In this document: positions 1-11,832 of the stretch, piece by piece
Numbering within the stretch: the stretch's first letter is position 1
How the letters are laid out: each line of letters begins with the position of its first letter
The notes under the pieces: generated by a model
Told to the model about the DNA's origin: nothing
What the model saw: only the letters and a program-made list of their open reading frames with translations
The model's database searches: none
Position numbers and translations under genes: made by a program
From: Begonia masoniana
Lineage: Eukaryota; Streptophyta; Magnoliopsida; Cucurbitales; Begoniaceae
Length of the DNA stretch: 64,000 nucleotides
Reading direction: 5' to 3'
Assembly (NCBI GenBank): GCA_022432975.1
Contig: CM039515.1
Span: 23,144,923 to 23,208,922 of the forward strand

Positions 1-149
1 CTACGGGGACCCACGTGGCAGCATTGAGCCCGTGTACGGTTTAAAAGGGAATTAGTGAGTCTAGGTTTTATTTGGTAAATCATGGTTTAACGTGGGTTTG
101 ACTAGCCAAAGTAGCGCTCCGAGACCAGGGTAGGTTCGGGGGCGTTACA
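1..149 (+). mobile_element. TE-A 5' LTR, 3' end only
   Basis: The window opens inside the 5' LTR of TE-A. Bases 1-37 are the last part of a 40-bp tandem array and are followed directly by the LTR tail, which ends GGGGGCGTTACA at 149. The same tail closes the 3' LTR at 8106. Here the array joins the tail (GGTTTAAAAGG at 38) without the 336 bp that separate array and tail in the 3' LTR (7664-7999). The primer-binding site follows at once, which fixes the + orientation. Confidence 0.9.
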
Positions 150-153
150 ACTA

Positions 154-164
154 TGTATCAGAGC
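154..164 (+). promoter_or_regulatory. TE-A primer-binding site (tRNA-iMet)
   Basis: TGTATCAGAGC lies 4 bases after the LTR end. It matches TGGTATCAGAGC, the complement of the 3' end of plant initiator tRNA-Met, with one G lost. Intact versions occur at 53226 (TE-K) and, diverged, at 61913 (TE-J) and 47839 (TE-I). It would prime minus-strand DNA synthesis. Confidence 0.8.
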
Positions 165-2910
165 ATAAATGGTCGTGTCGTTCAAATGATTACCCGGACA
201 ATGCCGGCCGCCGTGCAATGTGCTTCACCTGACTGTAAGTATTCGTCTACTTTTAGTTAGTTTATATTTCAGATAGATTGTTAACCCTGTTTGTTTTGGA
301 ACTGTAATAGATTAGAACATTCCGAGAGTACCGAGACAACCTCAGTGGATCCCTTAAGCCAACTTATAGACGTATTGAAATGATGGTTTGAATAGTTAGG
401 AATTTATTGGAAAGGCGAAACAGACAAGGTAACATCCTTAGGATAGATAGAAGTAGAATTGAGCATAGAGAGATTTCGTAGAATTGAGAGTTGGGAATTG
501 GAAAATTATCTCCAGGAGAGCCCATAAACTTTGAAGAGAATTAAAGTTGTTAGTAAATAGTGTATATGTTGTGTTAGACTTTGATGTACTTGACCTAGAG
601 TTTTGGATTTAAAAATATAAAAGTTTAGAACAACTTAGAAATTTAGATGCCTTAACTTATTAGAGAAAAGTCTAGCCTCTTGAAGTAAGAGAATGTTCTG
701 AGGATTAGAATATAGTAAGCCATACGCGAATTAGCTAGAGAGGGAGTGTCTATTTTAGAAAGGTATCAGGTAAGGGGCTGAGATTAAAAGTGTGAAAGGC
801 TGGAGTTGATAAGTTTAAGTGGCTAAGGTTAAGCATAGGATGTAAGTTAGAATCGAATGCTATTAGATTCTTGAGTATGGAAAATTTAAATTTTTGCAAT
901 GCTATGCTTAAGATGAGAATGTAAGATGGATAGTCTAGGATTTAGTATCCTTAGATAGAAATGAAATCCTAAGTAGCAAACTTTTGGAGTTTTAGAAATA
1001 AATTAAAGTAGAGTTAGAAAAGTTTGAAGTTAGAGTTGGCAGTATTTAGAGAATGTTGTAAGTAGTGTAATTAATTGTCGATTAAATTGAGGTCAACATT
1101 AGTCGAGCTTATTGAGTGGTAAGAGGCATAGGGGTCATGTAGAGGTGTCGTATTACTCAATTTTGGGGATAACAATTTAGAGGTATCTGAGATTGATGAG
1201 ATACCCTTCATGCTTTATGTGGACAAAGGGAGCTAGCAAAAGGTAAGATCTGTAGATTTAGGTAGAATGTGAGCATGTAGAAATGAGAATTTGTAATTCT
1301 GTAGTCTTTGTGGGTTTAAGAGTAAGATGTAAGTTAGAACTCGAGTAGTATAAAAGTAAGGTTAGCTGGGTATTGGCTTCGGGGTGATATCGTTAGGATT
1401 TCCGTAAATGTAGAAGGACAACGGAAATGATGTGTAGGGCTGTTAGTTAAGAGCTTTAAATTAATGAGATGAAAGAAATTGCTCCACCGTAACAAACTCG
1501 GTTAGTGATGGAGAATGAAAGTTTAAAGATCTACGTAGAGTTAGGAAGCTAATAGATTGTGAGATTGTGATATTTAGAGTCAAAGTTGAAGTTAGGAGTG
1601 ACATTTATCAGAAGATACTCTAAACTGTTGTAAGATTTCGTGGTTAAGGAAAATAGTTTAAGTAATAAATAATAAGCATAAACGTGGAATGTAGCCGGGG
1701 AAACTTTGGAGTATGAGTAGGTGAACTATGGAGGGCTAGTTGTAAAAGATTCGGGATAGATAACTAGAACTTAAGTTGAAGGGCAAAATAGAATCAAGTA
1801 GTTAGTAAAATTTGGAAATTTGGAGAGAGTCCCGAGTGAATCTTAAAAAAAAAAAAATTGTATGAGTGTTGAGAAATTTGGAAAGGAGGTTAAGTATTTA
1901 GGTTTAGACTTTGAGTATTTGGTAAAATGTGAGTTGATGGGATTTTTGAACGAGAGGTAGTAGGTGCATTAGGAATAAGCCTAAGTCTAAGTAAAAGTTT
2001 GAAATTGTTAAGTGTACGAGTTGGCGAGCTTAAGAGTGAGATGTGAATGAGAACTCGAGTATTAGTAGAGGGTGAATAAGAAAATAGAGGTTGGTAGATA
2101 TAAGCGAGAAGAACGATTACTTTATGTTCTAGATTTTGGATGAACATAGGAAAGAGGGAAGTGTTGAGATTAGCTAACTATGAAGGAGAGTTAAGATAAG
2201 AAAGTTAGCTATTAGAAATTGTGTATTTCGTATGAAGCTGAAGAATTTAGAAGATAATGAGAATTAAATTGTAAAAGTTCGAAAGTATAGGTGATGATTG
2301 AGTAAGTTAAAGGCAATAAATGAGTGAGAGTAAATAGTGATGAGAGTTAGACTCTTAAGTTATAATTTTGAACTATGTTGTCGGGTGAAGAGTGGATGAA
2401 GAGTTAGAAGTGAGAGCTTGAAAGAATAGATGTAGTGAGAGCTTGAAATACTTAGATAGTGTTAGTGTGATTAATGAAATATTGTGATTTATTGAGGTAA
2501 GTAGGTATAAGAAATGAGAGTGATAAATTAGAAAAGAGATGATTGAGTAGAAAAGAACTTAAAATTGAGGACTTAGAGTAAGAAGTTTATTAGTAGGTTT
2601 TAGCGTTACGTTATTGAGATTGTAATGTAAGGTTTGAGGAACATTAGATTAGAAAATTAAATGACTAAGTGAACTTAGCATGATGAAAGGTTTGAGTTGG
2701 AACTAAGTTGAAGAGATTTAAGGGACTAAGTGTTGAGTGCTCAAGTTACAATGAATTGACATAGTTTGGAATTAAAATGTTGGAGATATTGAAAGTTAGC
2801 AGTACTCGATAAATGATTTAGGCCGTAGTGTAGTTGAAATTCGTCATAGCAACCTGAAGGGTTAGGAGGTAGCTTAAAGTATGTAAGTTGAAGAATGACT
2901 AAGGCACGTC

Positions 2911-2946
2911 AAATTTTGAGGACAAAATTTTTGTAAGGAGGGTGGA
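2911..2946 (+). promoter_or_regulatory. TE-A pre-PPT hairpin and polypurine tract
   Basis: AAATTTTG-AGGA-CAAAATTT (2911-2930) can fold into a small stem-loop and is followed by the purine tract AAGGAGGGTGGA (2935-2946), directly before the 3' LTR. The same arrangement precedes the 3' LTRs of TE-B, TE-D and TE-K. The purine tract is the expected primer for plus-strand DNA. Confidence 0.75.
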
Positions 2947-2947
2947 T

Positions 2948-5900
2948 TGTAACACCCGCGAATTTTAGAATTTATTAAATTATGGGTTATAGAATTTATT
3001 AATAAAATAGTTGTGGTAATTAAAAGTGAATGGTTTGAGGTGCGGGTTTTTCCTGCGAAATTAAGTCGAAAGTTATAATTAAGAACGAGATTTAACGAAA
3101 ATTGGAAATGGTCGAAAACACGATAGGGCAAAACGGTAATTGATGATTTGTTAATGTTTAATAGAAATTATTATTATTATTAATAAAATAAATAAAACAA
3201 AACAACAACAGAATTTCATTCTGTTGTTGTTCGAACCCGACGACCCGAGAACGAGACAGGGGAGAGACGAGGGAGGAGAAGGTGACGATCGACGGCCGAG
3301 CACCGGCGACTCCGGCGTTCTCCAGTCAGACGGCGGCGACGAGGGGTCCCGGTCTGTCTCCGCGCATGAACCGCTCGGTAAGGTTCGGTTTTTCTTTGTT
3401 TTGCCCTGTTTTTGGTTCTATTCGAGGCCGTGGATCGCCGAGCTGTTAGAGCTCCGATCGCCGGCCGTTTTGGTTGCTTTTGGCGTCGAATGGCCGAGCT
3501 CGGTGCTGGCAAGGGATGCCGAGCAGTGAGCAGCTCGGAGGAGCTAAAAACCGAGAGCTCCAATTTGGGGCATTTCGGGTTTTGGCTTGTAGTTCGGGAT
3601 TTTTAGTTAGATTATTCAAATTGAGGCTATATGTGGTTGATTGGTGAAGAAATGGGTGAAAATTGATGAAAAAACGAAATTGGGGATTTTCCGGTTAAGG
3701 GGCAGATTCGGGTTTCTGAGTTTTGACCTAGCTAAGATTGTTTGTTTTCAAATCCTTTTGGCACGTTAAAATAGGTTATTAGAGGAGTACGTGGCCGCTG
3801 GAATCGTTCGATTCCGATAACCGACGCAAAAGTTACGCGTGTTTGAAGTTTCGGATCGGTTTTGACCGAACCCAAATTAGTGGCCCGTTTAGTTAGATTT
3901 TAATGGGATTAAGCTAGAAATATAGTTTGAGAGTAATTGGTGAATTTAACTTTGATTTTAATGAAGTTTGAAGTTGGACGTTAAATTGGTTAGAAATTGG
4001 GGTTTAGAGTTTTAATTGTGGATTTGTTAATGTTGCTAGTTTGGTGGTTAGTTTTGGTTAGATGATTCTTTAGAATGTCCTTAGAATGCTTCTAAGTTAT
4101 TTCCTTAATGTATTAGGTTATTGAGCAAGCTTTAGCCTAGTCGAAGGAAACAATCACGTGCTGAGCGATCAGGTAAGTAGTAGACTAATAGTTTATTAAA
4201 CTAAATTATGTTGTTTTAGGTCTTCAAGCGTGTGAATTGGACGATAAAAGTAAAAAGGTGGAAGTCGAGCATTCAGGTAAGTAGAGGACAATTGTTTTGA
4301 CTTCGAGCCTACACCACGGTACGGTAGGATTTATTTGTTGTTGGATGTTTAGTTGTCTTCTTTATGGGTCAAGCATTGTTGATGGTTGATTGCTTTACTT
4401 TGTTCTGGTCTGGTTAAGTATTTGTGAGTTGGTTTGTTGTTTGGTATTAAGTAGTGTGGCAATGAAATTCTTGGTTGTTGTTTGTTATTTGAGTAATGAG
4501 TTTGGTTGTTGTGGTTATTTTCCGTGTACCGCCCTACGGGGACCCACGATGAGCATTGAGCCGTGTATCGCCCTACGGGGACCCACGATGAGCATTGAGC
4601 CCGTGTACCGCCCTACGGGGACCCACGTGGCAGCATTGAGGCCCGTGTACCGCCCTACGGGACCCACGTGGCAGCATTGAGCCCGTGTAACGCCCTACGG
4701 GGACCCACGTGGCAGGCATTGAGCCCGTGTACCGCCCTACGGGGACCCACGTGGGCAGCATTGCGCCCGTGTACCACCTACGGGGACCCACGGTGAGCAT
4801 TGAGCCGTGTACCGCCCTACGGGGACCCACGATGAGCATTGAGCCGTGTACGCCCTACGGGGACCCACGATGAGCATTGAGCCGTGTACCGCCCTACGGG
4901 GACCCACGATGAGCATTGAGCCGTGTACCGCCCTACGGGGACCCACGATGAGCATTGAGCCCGTGTACCGCCCTACGGGGACCCACGTGGCAGCATTGAG
5001 CCCGTGTACCGCCCTACGGGGACCCACGTGGCAGCATTGAGCCCGTGTACCGCCCTACGGGGACCCACGTGGCAGCATTGAGCCCGTGTACCGCCCTACG
5101 GGGACCCACGTGGCAGCATTGAGCCCGTGTACCGCCCTACGGGGACCCACGGTGAGCATTGAGCCGTGTACCGCCCTACGGGGACCCACGATGAGCATTG
5201 AGCCGTGTACCGCCCTACGGGGACCCACGATGAGCATTGAGCCGTGTACCGCCCTACGGGGACCCACGTGGCAGCATTGAGCCCGTGTACCGCCCTACGG
5301 GGACCCACGTGGCAGCATTGAGCCCGTGTACCGCCCTACGGGGACCCACGATGAGCATTGAGCCCGTGTACCGCCCTACGGGGACCCACGTGGCAGCATT
5401 GAGCCCGTGTACCGCCCTACGGGGACCCACGATGAGCATTGAGCCCGTGTACCGCCCTACGGGGACCCACGATGAGCATTGAGCCGTGTACCGCCCTACG
5501 GGGACCCACGATGAGCATTGAGCCCGTGTACCGCCCTACGGGGACCCACGTGGCAGCATTGAGCCCGTGTACCGCCCTACGGGGACCCACGTGGCAGCAT
5601 TGAGCCCGTGTACCGCCCTACGGGGACCCACGATGAGCATTGAGCCGTGTACCGCCCTACGGGGACCCACGTGGCAGCATTGAGCCCGTGTACCGCCCTA
5701 CGGGGACCCACGATGAGCATTGAGCCCGTGTACCGCCCTACGGGGACCCACGATGAGCATTGAGCCCGTGTACCGCCCTACGGGGACCCACGATGAGCAT
5801 TGAGCCCGTGTACCGCCCTACGGGGACCCACGTGGCAGCATTGAGCCCGTGTACCGCCCTACGGGGACCCACGATGAGCATTGAGCCGTGTACCGCCCTA

Positions 5901-8106
5901 CGGGGACCCACGATGAGCATTGAGCCCGTGTACCGCCCTACGGGGACCCACGATGAGCATTGAGCCGTGTACCGCCCTACGGGGACCCACGATGAGCATT
6001 GAGCCCGTGTACCGCCCTACGGGGACCCACGTGGCAGCATTGAGCCCGTGTACCGCCCTACGGGGACCCACGATGAGCATTGAGCCCGTGTACCGCCCTA
6101 CGGGGACCCACGTGGCAGCATTGAGCCCGTGTACCGCCCTACGGGGACCCACGATGAGCATTGAGCCGTGTACCGCCCTACGGGGACCCACGTGGCAGCA
6201 TTGAGCCCGTGTACCGCCCTACGGGGACCCACGTGGCAGCATTGAGCCCGTGTACCGCCCTACGGGGACCCACGATGAGCATTGAGCCCGTGTACCGCCC
6301 TACGGGGACCCACGTGGCAGCATTGAGCCCGTGTACCGCCCTACGGGGACCCACGATGAGCATTGAGCCGTGTACCGCCCTACGGGGACCCACGATGAGC
6401 ATTGAGCCCGTGTACCGCCCTACGGGGACCCACGTGGCAGCATTGAGCCCGTGTACCGCCCTACGGGGACCCACGTGGCAGCATTGAGCCCGTGTACCGC
6501 CCTACGGGGACCCACGATGAGCATTGAGCCGTGTACCGCCCTACGGGGACCCACGTGGCAGCATTGAGCCCGTGTACCGCCCTACGGGGACCCACGATGA
6601 GCATTGAGCCGTGTACCGCCCTACGGGGACCCACGATGAGCATTGAGCCCGTGTACCGCCCTACGGGGACCCACGTGGCAGCATTGAGCCCGTGTACCGC
6701 CCTACGGGGACCCACGTGGCAGCATTGAGCCCGTGTACCGCCCTACGGGGACCCACGTGGCAGCATTGAGCCCGTGTACCGCCCTACGGGGACCCACGAT
6801 GAGCATTGAGCCCGTGTACCGCCCTACGGGGACCCACGTGGCAGCATTGAGCCCGTGTACCGCCCTACGGGGACCCACGATGAGCATTGAGCCGTGTACC
6901 GCCCTACGGGGACCCACGTGGCAGCATTGAGCCCGTGTACCGCCCTACGGGGACCCACGATGAGCATTGAGCCCGTGTACCGCCCTACGGGGACCCACGA
7001 TGAGCATTGAGCCCGTGTACCGCCCTACGGGGACCCACGATGAGCATTGAGCCCGTGTACCGCCCTACGGGGACCCACGATGAGCATTGAGCCCGTGTAC
7101 CGCCCTACGGGGACCCACGATGAGCATTGAGCCCGTGTACCGCCCTACGGGGACCCACGATGAGCATTGAGCCCGTGTACCGCCCTACGGGGACCCACGA
7201 TGAGCATTGAGCCCGTGTACCGCCCTACGGGGACCCACGTGGCAGCATTGAGCCCGTGTACCGCCCTACGGGGACCCACGTGGCAGCATTGAGCCCGTGT
7301 ACCGCCCTACGGGGACCCACGATGAGCATTGAGCCGTGTACCGCCCTACGGGGACCCACGATGAGCATTGAGCCCGTGTACCGCCCTACGGGGACCCACG
7401 ATGAGCATTGAGCCGTGTACCGCCCTACGGGGACCCACGATGAGCATTGAGCCCGTGTACCGCCCTACGGGGACCCACGATGAGCATTGAGCCCGTGTAC
7501 CGCCCTACGGGGACCCACGTGGCAGCATTGAGCCCGTGTACCGCCCTACGGGGACCCACGATGAGCATTGAGCCCGTGTACCGCCCTACGGGGACCCACG
7601 TGGCAGCATTGAGCCCGTGTACCGCCCTACGGGGACCCACGTGGCAGCATTGAGCCCGTGTACTTTATATTTTGTAGTTTATTGTAACTGTCTGGTTGAT
7701 GTTTTTGAGAGTTATGGTTTAGCTATTGGCAATTGTTGTATATAGTCATAGCTAAGGGTGATGCGTCGCCATATGTTGTGGATTTTCTTCATTTAGGGAT
7801 GTTAGTATTTTAGAGATGCTAATAGTTTAGTTTCCCCTTTGCTGCTGTTTGGAGATTTAGTATGTTGGTTAGATGGTTAGGAATATTCTGGACTGGTTGG
7901 GATTGGGTTTTATGCAGGTATTTAGCATTTTGGAGGCGCCATTTTCAGGCGTTACTTTGCCGAAATTTTCGGAAAGGACGCCGTGGTGCTTAAAGGTTAG
8001 GTTTAAAAGGAAATTAGTGAGTCTAGGTTTATTTTAAATCATGTTTTAACGTGGGTTTGACTAGCAAAGTAGCGCTCCGAGCCAGGGTAGGTTCGGGGGC
8101 GTTACA
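2948..8106 (+). mobile_element. TE-A 3' LTR (5.16 kb)
   Basis: The LTR runs from TGTAACACCCGCG at 2948 to GGGGGCGTTACA at 8106. It holds a GC-rich exon-1-like leader with donor G|GTAAGG at 3377/3378, further donors CAG|GTAAGT at 4172/4173 and 4276/4277, the block GAGCCTACACC (4305-4315), the 40-bp array (4522-7663) and a 440-bp tail. Outside the array it is clearly homologous to solo LTR TE-E, yet TE-E carries a different 69-bp array at the same place. The segment matching the TE-E acceptor block is not seen here; the array seems to have replaced it. The element is inserted in TE-B integrase; the matching TSD lies outside the window. Confidence 0.88.
4522..7663. repeat. 40-bp tandem array in TE-A LTR (about 78 copies)
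   Basis: The unit opens CCGTGTACCGCCCTACGGGG and ends GCATTGAG. Two sites vary: GTGGCAG or GATGAG after the CCCAC, and CCCGTG or CCGTG at the unit start, giving 41-, 40- and 39-bp units. The short CCG start follows only GATGAG units. The first seven or so units (4522-4800) carry private errors, whereas the core is nearly perfect, as expected from unequal exchange. GTGGCAG units contain the palindrome CCACGTGG (G-box type). All ORFs here are by-products of the repeat. Confidence 0.97.
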
Positions 8107-9499
8107 TATGGAGTGTGAGGAGCTTCGATTGAGCATGACCTCAGGTGACGTGTCTGAATTTAACTTGTAAGATGACGGTATCCTGAAGTTCAGGCATAGG
8201 TGGTACGTGCCTGACGACGAGGAGTTAAAGAAAGAGATTTTGGCCGAAGCACATTCTTCAGCTTATTTTGTGCACCCAGGAAGTACCAAGATGTACCGGG
8301 ATTTAAAACAACATTTCTGGTGGCCAAACATGAAGACAGAGGTCGCCAAGTACGTTGAAACCTGTTTAGTTTGTCAACAGGTGAAAGCAGAACACCAGAG
8401 GCCGACTGGAACATTACAGCCACTGCCTATTCCGGAGTGGAAATGGGAGCAGATCTCCATGGATTTTATTGTGGGGCTCCCGAGGACAACGAAAGGACAG
8501 GATGACATCTGGGTGATTGTGGACCGATTGACAAAGTCGGCTCACTTCTTAGCTGTGAAAATGACGTCTTCGATGGATCAGCTCGCGGAGCTTTATGTGC
8601 TGGAGATTGTGAGATTGCACGGAGTACCAGTTTCGATTGTCTCAGACAGAGATCCGAGATTTACATCGAAGTTCTGGGAGAGTCTACACAAAGCTATGGG
8701 GACTCAGATTAATTTCAGCACGACATTTCATCCTCAGACTGATGGTAATACAGAGAGGACGAATCAGATTTTGGAGCATATGCTCAGAGCTTGTGTGCTG
8801 GAGTTTCAGGGATCGTGGAGCATGTATTTGCCACTGATCGAGTTCTCGTATAACAACAGCTTCCAGGCTACCATCGGGATGGCTCCGTATGAAGTTTTAT
8901 ATGGGCAAAAATGTAGGTCTCCATTGTATTGGGATGAGGTTGGTGAAGCCAGTATTGTTGGTCCCGAGATCCTACAGCAAACAGCAGAGAAGATTGCCGT
9001 TATCAGACAGCGCATAGAGATAGCTCAGAGTCGACAGAAGAGCTATGCTGACACGAGACGGAGGGAACTGGAATTCTAAGAAGGTGATGAGGTTTACCTG
9101 AAAGTTTCTCCGTTTAAAGGCATAATGCGATTTGGACGGAAGGGCAAGTTGAATCCTCGTTTTGTGGGGCCCTTTCCTATCTTGAAGAGGATTGGGAAGA
9201 TGGCGTATCGACTACAGCTTCCGGCTTCCATGGAAGGCATCCACGACGTATTTCATGTATCTATGCTTCAGAAATGTTTGCGCGATCCATCGCACATTGT
9301 GGACGCAAGAGAGATCGACGTACAGCCTACCTTGACATATGTGGAGAAGCCGGTACGTATTTTGGAGTCATCCATCAAAGTATTGCGCAACAAAGAAATT
9401 CTGCTAGTTAAAGTCTTGTGGCGGAACCACGAGGTGGAAGAGGCTACGTGGGAGCGACAGCAGGATATGATGGCTAAATATCCTGAATTGTTTGTATAA
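8107..9499 (+). pseudogene. TE-B pol fragment: integrase plus chromodomain, broken
   Basis: The reading frame starts at the TE-A insertion point (ATG-GAG at 8108 is internal to pol). Visible parts in order: HHCC zinc-binding domain (EAHSS...HPGSTKMYRDL, then TCLVCQQ), catalytic core with MDFIVGLP, SDRDPRF and FHPQTDGNTERT giving a DD35E triad, the GKLNPRFVGPF integrase C-terminal region, and a chromodomain-like tail ending EEATWERQQDMMAKYPELF. The frame is interrupted by TAA at 8168 and TAA at 9077 but is otherwise open to TAA at 9497-9499. Everything upstream (gag, protease, RT, RNase H) lies beyond TE-A and is not in the window. It is inactive as it stands. Confidence 0.92.
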
Positions 9500-9501
9500 T
9501 T

Positions 9502-9539
9502 AAATTTTGTGGACAAAATTCTAAATAAGGTGGATGGAA
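9502..9539 (+). promoter_or_regulatory. TE-B pre-PPT hairpin and polypurine tract
   Basis: AAATTTTG-TGGA-CAAAATT (hairpin, 9502-9520) and AATAAGGTGGATGGAA (9524-9539) sit between the integrase stop and the LTR start, in the same order as in TE-A, TE-D and TE-K. Confidence 0.7.
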
Positions 9540-10515
9540 TGTAATACCCGGCTTTACGGGTTATTATTATTTTAATATAAAATGACATTTTTGTAAATAC
9601 ATCAAATCGAGTTAGTTTTGCGAAAAGAAGACATTAATAGAATCCTAACGATTAATAGGAATTTTAAGAAAATTATGAGAATTTTCGGAGTAGTAACGCT
9701 TAATTTCGAGTAATTACGTTTCTCGAAATGTAAAGGACGTTATAGTAAAATAGTAACGAGGTCCGATTTGCGAACGGGACAGTTTTAAATAAATCCCAAA
9801 TACTAAGCTGGACTTATTGGTGAAATAAGGAAATTTGGAGAAGCCAATAGCTAGTTATTAATGAAACAAAGGACGAAACAATAGAAATCAAAGGAAGGGT
9901 AAAACGGTAATTTTCCAAATCCATATTATAAATTAACCTAAATCCTTTTCTTCTTCATTTCATTTTCTCCTCCGTCGCCTGAAAAACCAGAGAGTTCCTC
10001 TCTTCCATCGACGGTTCTTTGACATTCCGACCTCCGTTCTTCCTCCGTTCGTCCTCCGTTCTTCACGTTTTCTCCTTCAATCGACGCTCTAGGTATGAAT
10101 CTGTAGTCTTAGAGCGTTAGTTTTCAGTTTTTAGAAAGTTATACGTTTAGGTTATACGATTAGGGTTTTGTTAAAAATGCGATTTAGGGTTCGAAATTTA
10201 TAGATTTGCCGTGTTTAAGGATATAAAGGATGTATTGAACGTTATTGGACGAAGTTAAATCGATTTGTGAAAAAGTTAAATTTTGTGGATTTTTGGGTTT
10301 TTAGGAAAACTCGTTAATTGTGGTTTTGAACTATCGAGCATTAATTTGTGGTTTAAATGCTTCGATTAGTTAAGTTAAGATTTTAGGAATTTCCTTAGTT
10401 AAGGATTTTGCTAGTTCGAGCATTTAATTGTTTAAGCTCGTTTTAACGACAATTTGGTGAAATTGCTTAGGTAAACAACGCTCGTGGACAGAGCTTGAAG
10501 TTCAACGCGCACGAG

Positions 10516-11102
10516 GTAAGTTCTCGTGATCTTCTCTGGCCGATTGGCCTACACCGTACGTCGAGGTCGTCTCGAGAAATTTTGGTGACGCTTTTAGTTT
10601 AAATGATTTTGGTTGGGTAGTAAGATAAGATATGCTTTTAATAGCTTTTATTGTCTTGATGGTATGTATGTTGTTTGTTTACTTTAAGTACGTAACTGTT
10701 CATGCATCACGGTTTTAAATTATGCATAGAAAATGAATTTCCGCACAATGTTTTAAAGAAAATGGCGATGCGGCTTGGAGAGAGGCTATTGATCTATTAT
10801 GTAGGCACGAAGGGGTCTGTCACAATACCACATCTAAATGTACTCAAACAGTTATAGGTCATGCGAGATGGGGCTCAGGCACGGCTGTACGTGTTGTAAG
10901 CGTGTACCCCCCTCCTCTAGCTGGAAAGGGTAGTTCAACCACTGGATGTGCCCTCTCTGGTTAGGGGGTTGAGATCTCGGTGACAACCAGAGTAAAGATA
11001 ATGAAAATGATGCATGATTTACGAACTCATATGCACAGCACGCATTGCATTTACGTAAAGCTTATTGAGATTTTTATCTCATAGTTTATCTGTATGGTGT
11101 AG
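10516..11102 (+). other. TE-B LTR intron 2 (predicted)
   Basis: GTAAGT donor after ACGAG, TTGGCCTACACC about 30 nt inside, and TATGGTGTAG|GTGA at the end. The predicted length is 587 nt. The branch-like block is diverged here (CTTATTGAGA...CTCATAG). Predicted only from comparison with the other LTRs. Confidence 0.5.
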
Positions 11103-11646
11103 GTGACTTCGACATAGGTGAGGACGAGATCCCTCCACCTGAGGAGTGATGCAGTTGACGGAGGATGGCTTGCGTAGATGTGCTGGCGCAGTCGATGCTT
11201 AACCTGACCCGTGGGGATGTATGTACGTGTTTTGAGGGTTTTGAGAATTGTCGTGCCGATGGATGTATAGAACCATTTTAGGTTGTTTGGTTCTGGATAG
11301 TTGATAGGTTTATGTTTTGAGATTTTAAACGTTTTTGGAAACCCGTTTTATAACTGCTTTTGTGAAGTTTTTATTGGAAATGTTAGCGATTTAAATCAGG
11401 AGGAATCATATAGTTTTTAAACGGATCCACGCGGTTCGTTTTTGTGAAAACGTATTTGCTTTATTTATTTCTCGAGCCGGTAAATGTGGGACTAGTAAAT
11501 GGTGACCTGTATGTAGGGGAGGAAAGAGTTGTTATGTTAAAGATGTTTATGAAATGTAAGGGGGAGGGATGATGAAGAAAATGGCTAAGTGTTTAGGTAG
11601 GTATGCAGGGAAAAAGAAAAATAGAGAAAGGAAAAGAGGAGGCGCG

Positions 11647-11832
11647 CCCTCTGGAAGAAATTCCAGAGGGGGAGCCGATCGATCGCCATCGATCGGCTCC
11701 ATCGATCGCCGCTCTCTGGATTTTCCAGAGAGCGGGGCGATCGATCGCCCCTCCTATTATAAGACAGACGATCGATCGCCTGATATGGGCGATCGATCGC
11801 CCATGCAATTTTCAAAGGGAATTTTCCCTTTT
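11647..11832 (+). repeat. Cluster of five to six perfect hairpins in TE-B LTR
   Basis: Consecutive inverted repeats: CCCTCTGGAA/TTCCAGAGGG (11647-11670), GGAGCCGATCGAT/ATCGATCGGCTCC (11671-11700), GCTCTCTGGA with its complement (11711-11733), the 18-bp palindrome GGGGCGATCGATCGCCCC (11735-11752), GGGCGATCGATCGCCC (11787-11802) and AAAGGGAA/TTCCCTTT just after. TE-D has a homologous cluster with different stem sequence. ORFs overlapping this block are incidental. Confidence 0.85.

Larger units (their letters stand above)
150..2947 (+). mobile_element. TE-A internal region, non-coding (LARD-like)
   Basis: This 2.8-kb interior between primer site and purine tract has stops in all frames and no recognisable gag, protease, RT or integrase motif, so TE-A would need proteins from a related element. 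The + strand is strikingly poor in C and rich in A and G (several 60-base lines hold 2-4 C against about 14 G). Bases 310-520 are homologous to the minus-strand segment 12032-12230 (TE-C), so this non-coding design exists in at least two copies. A conserved ACTGTAAGT donor-like site lies at 232-240. It could instead be a very old, fully decayed gag-pol, but the homologous second copy argues for a family of large retrotransposon derivatives. Confidence 0.75.

Noticed and set aside
150..2947. RNA-editing or hypermutation as cause of the TE-A interior bias
   Set aside because: Cytidine deamination of minus-strand cDNA would lower G on this strand, yet G is high and C is low; methylation decay would lower both.
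1890..3131. Minus-strand 85-codon ORFs in the TE-A interior and LTR start
   Set aside because: Open by chance in C-poor DNA (few stop codons form on the complementary strand); no motif and no match to gag or pol.
4390..7653. Many 60-108-codon ORFs on both strands
   Set aside because: By-products of a GC-rich 39-41-bp array; both strands and several frames are equally open and the 3' ends vary with unit length.
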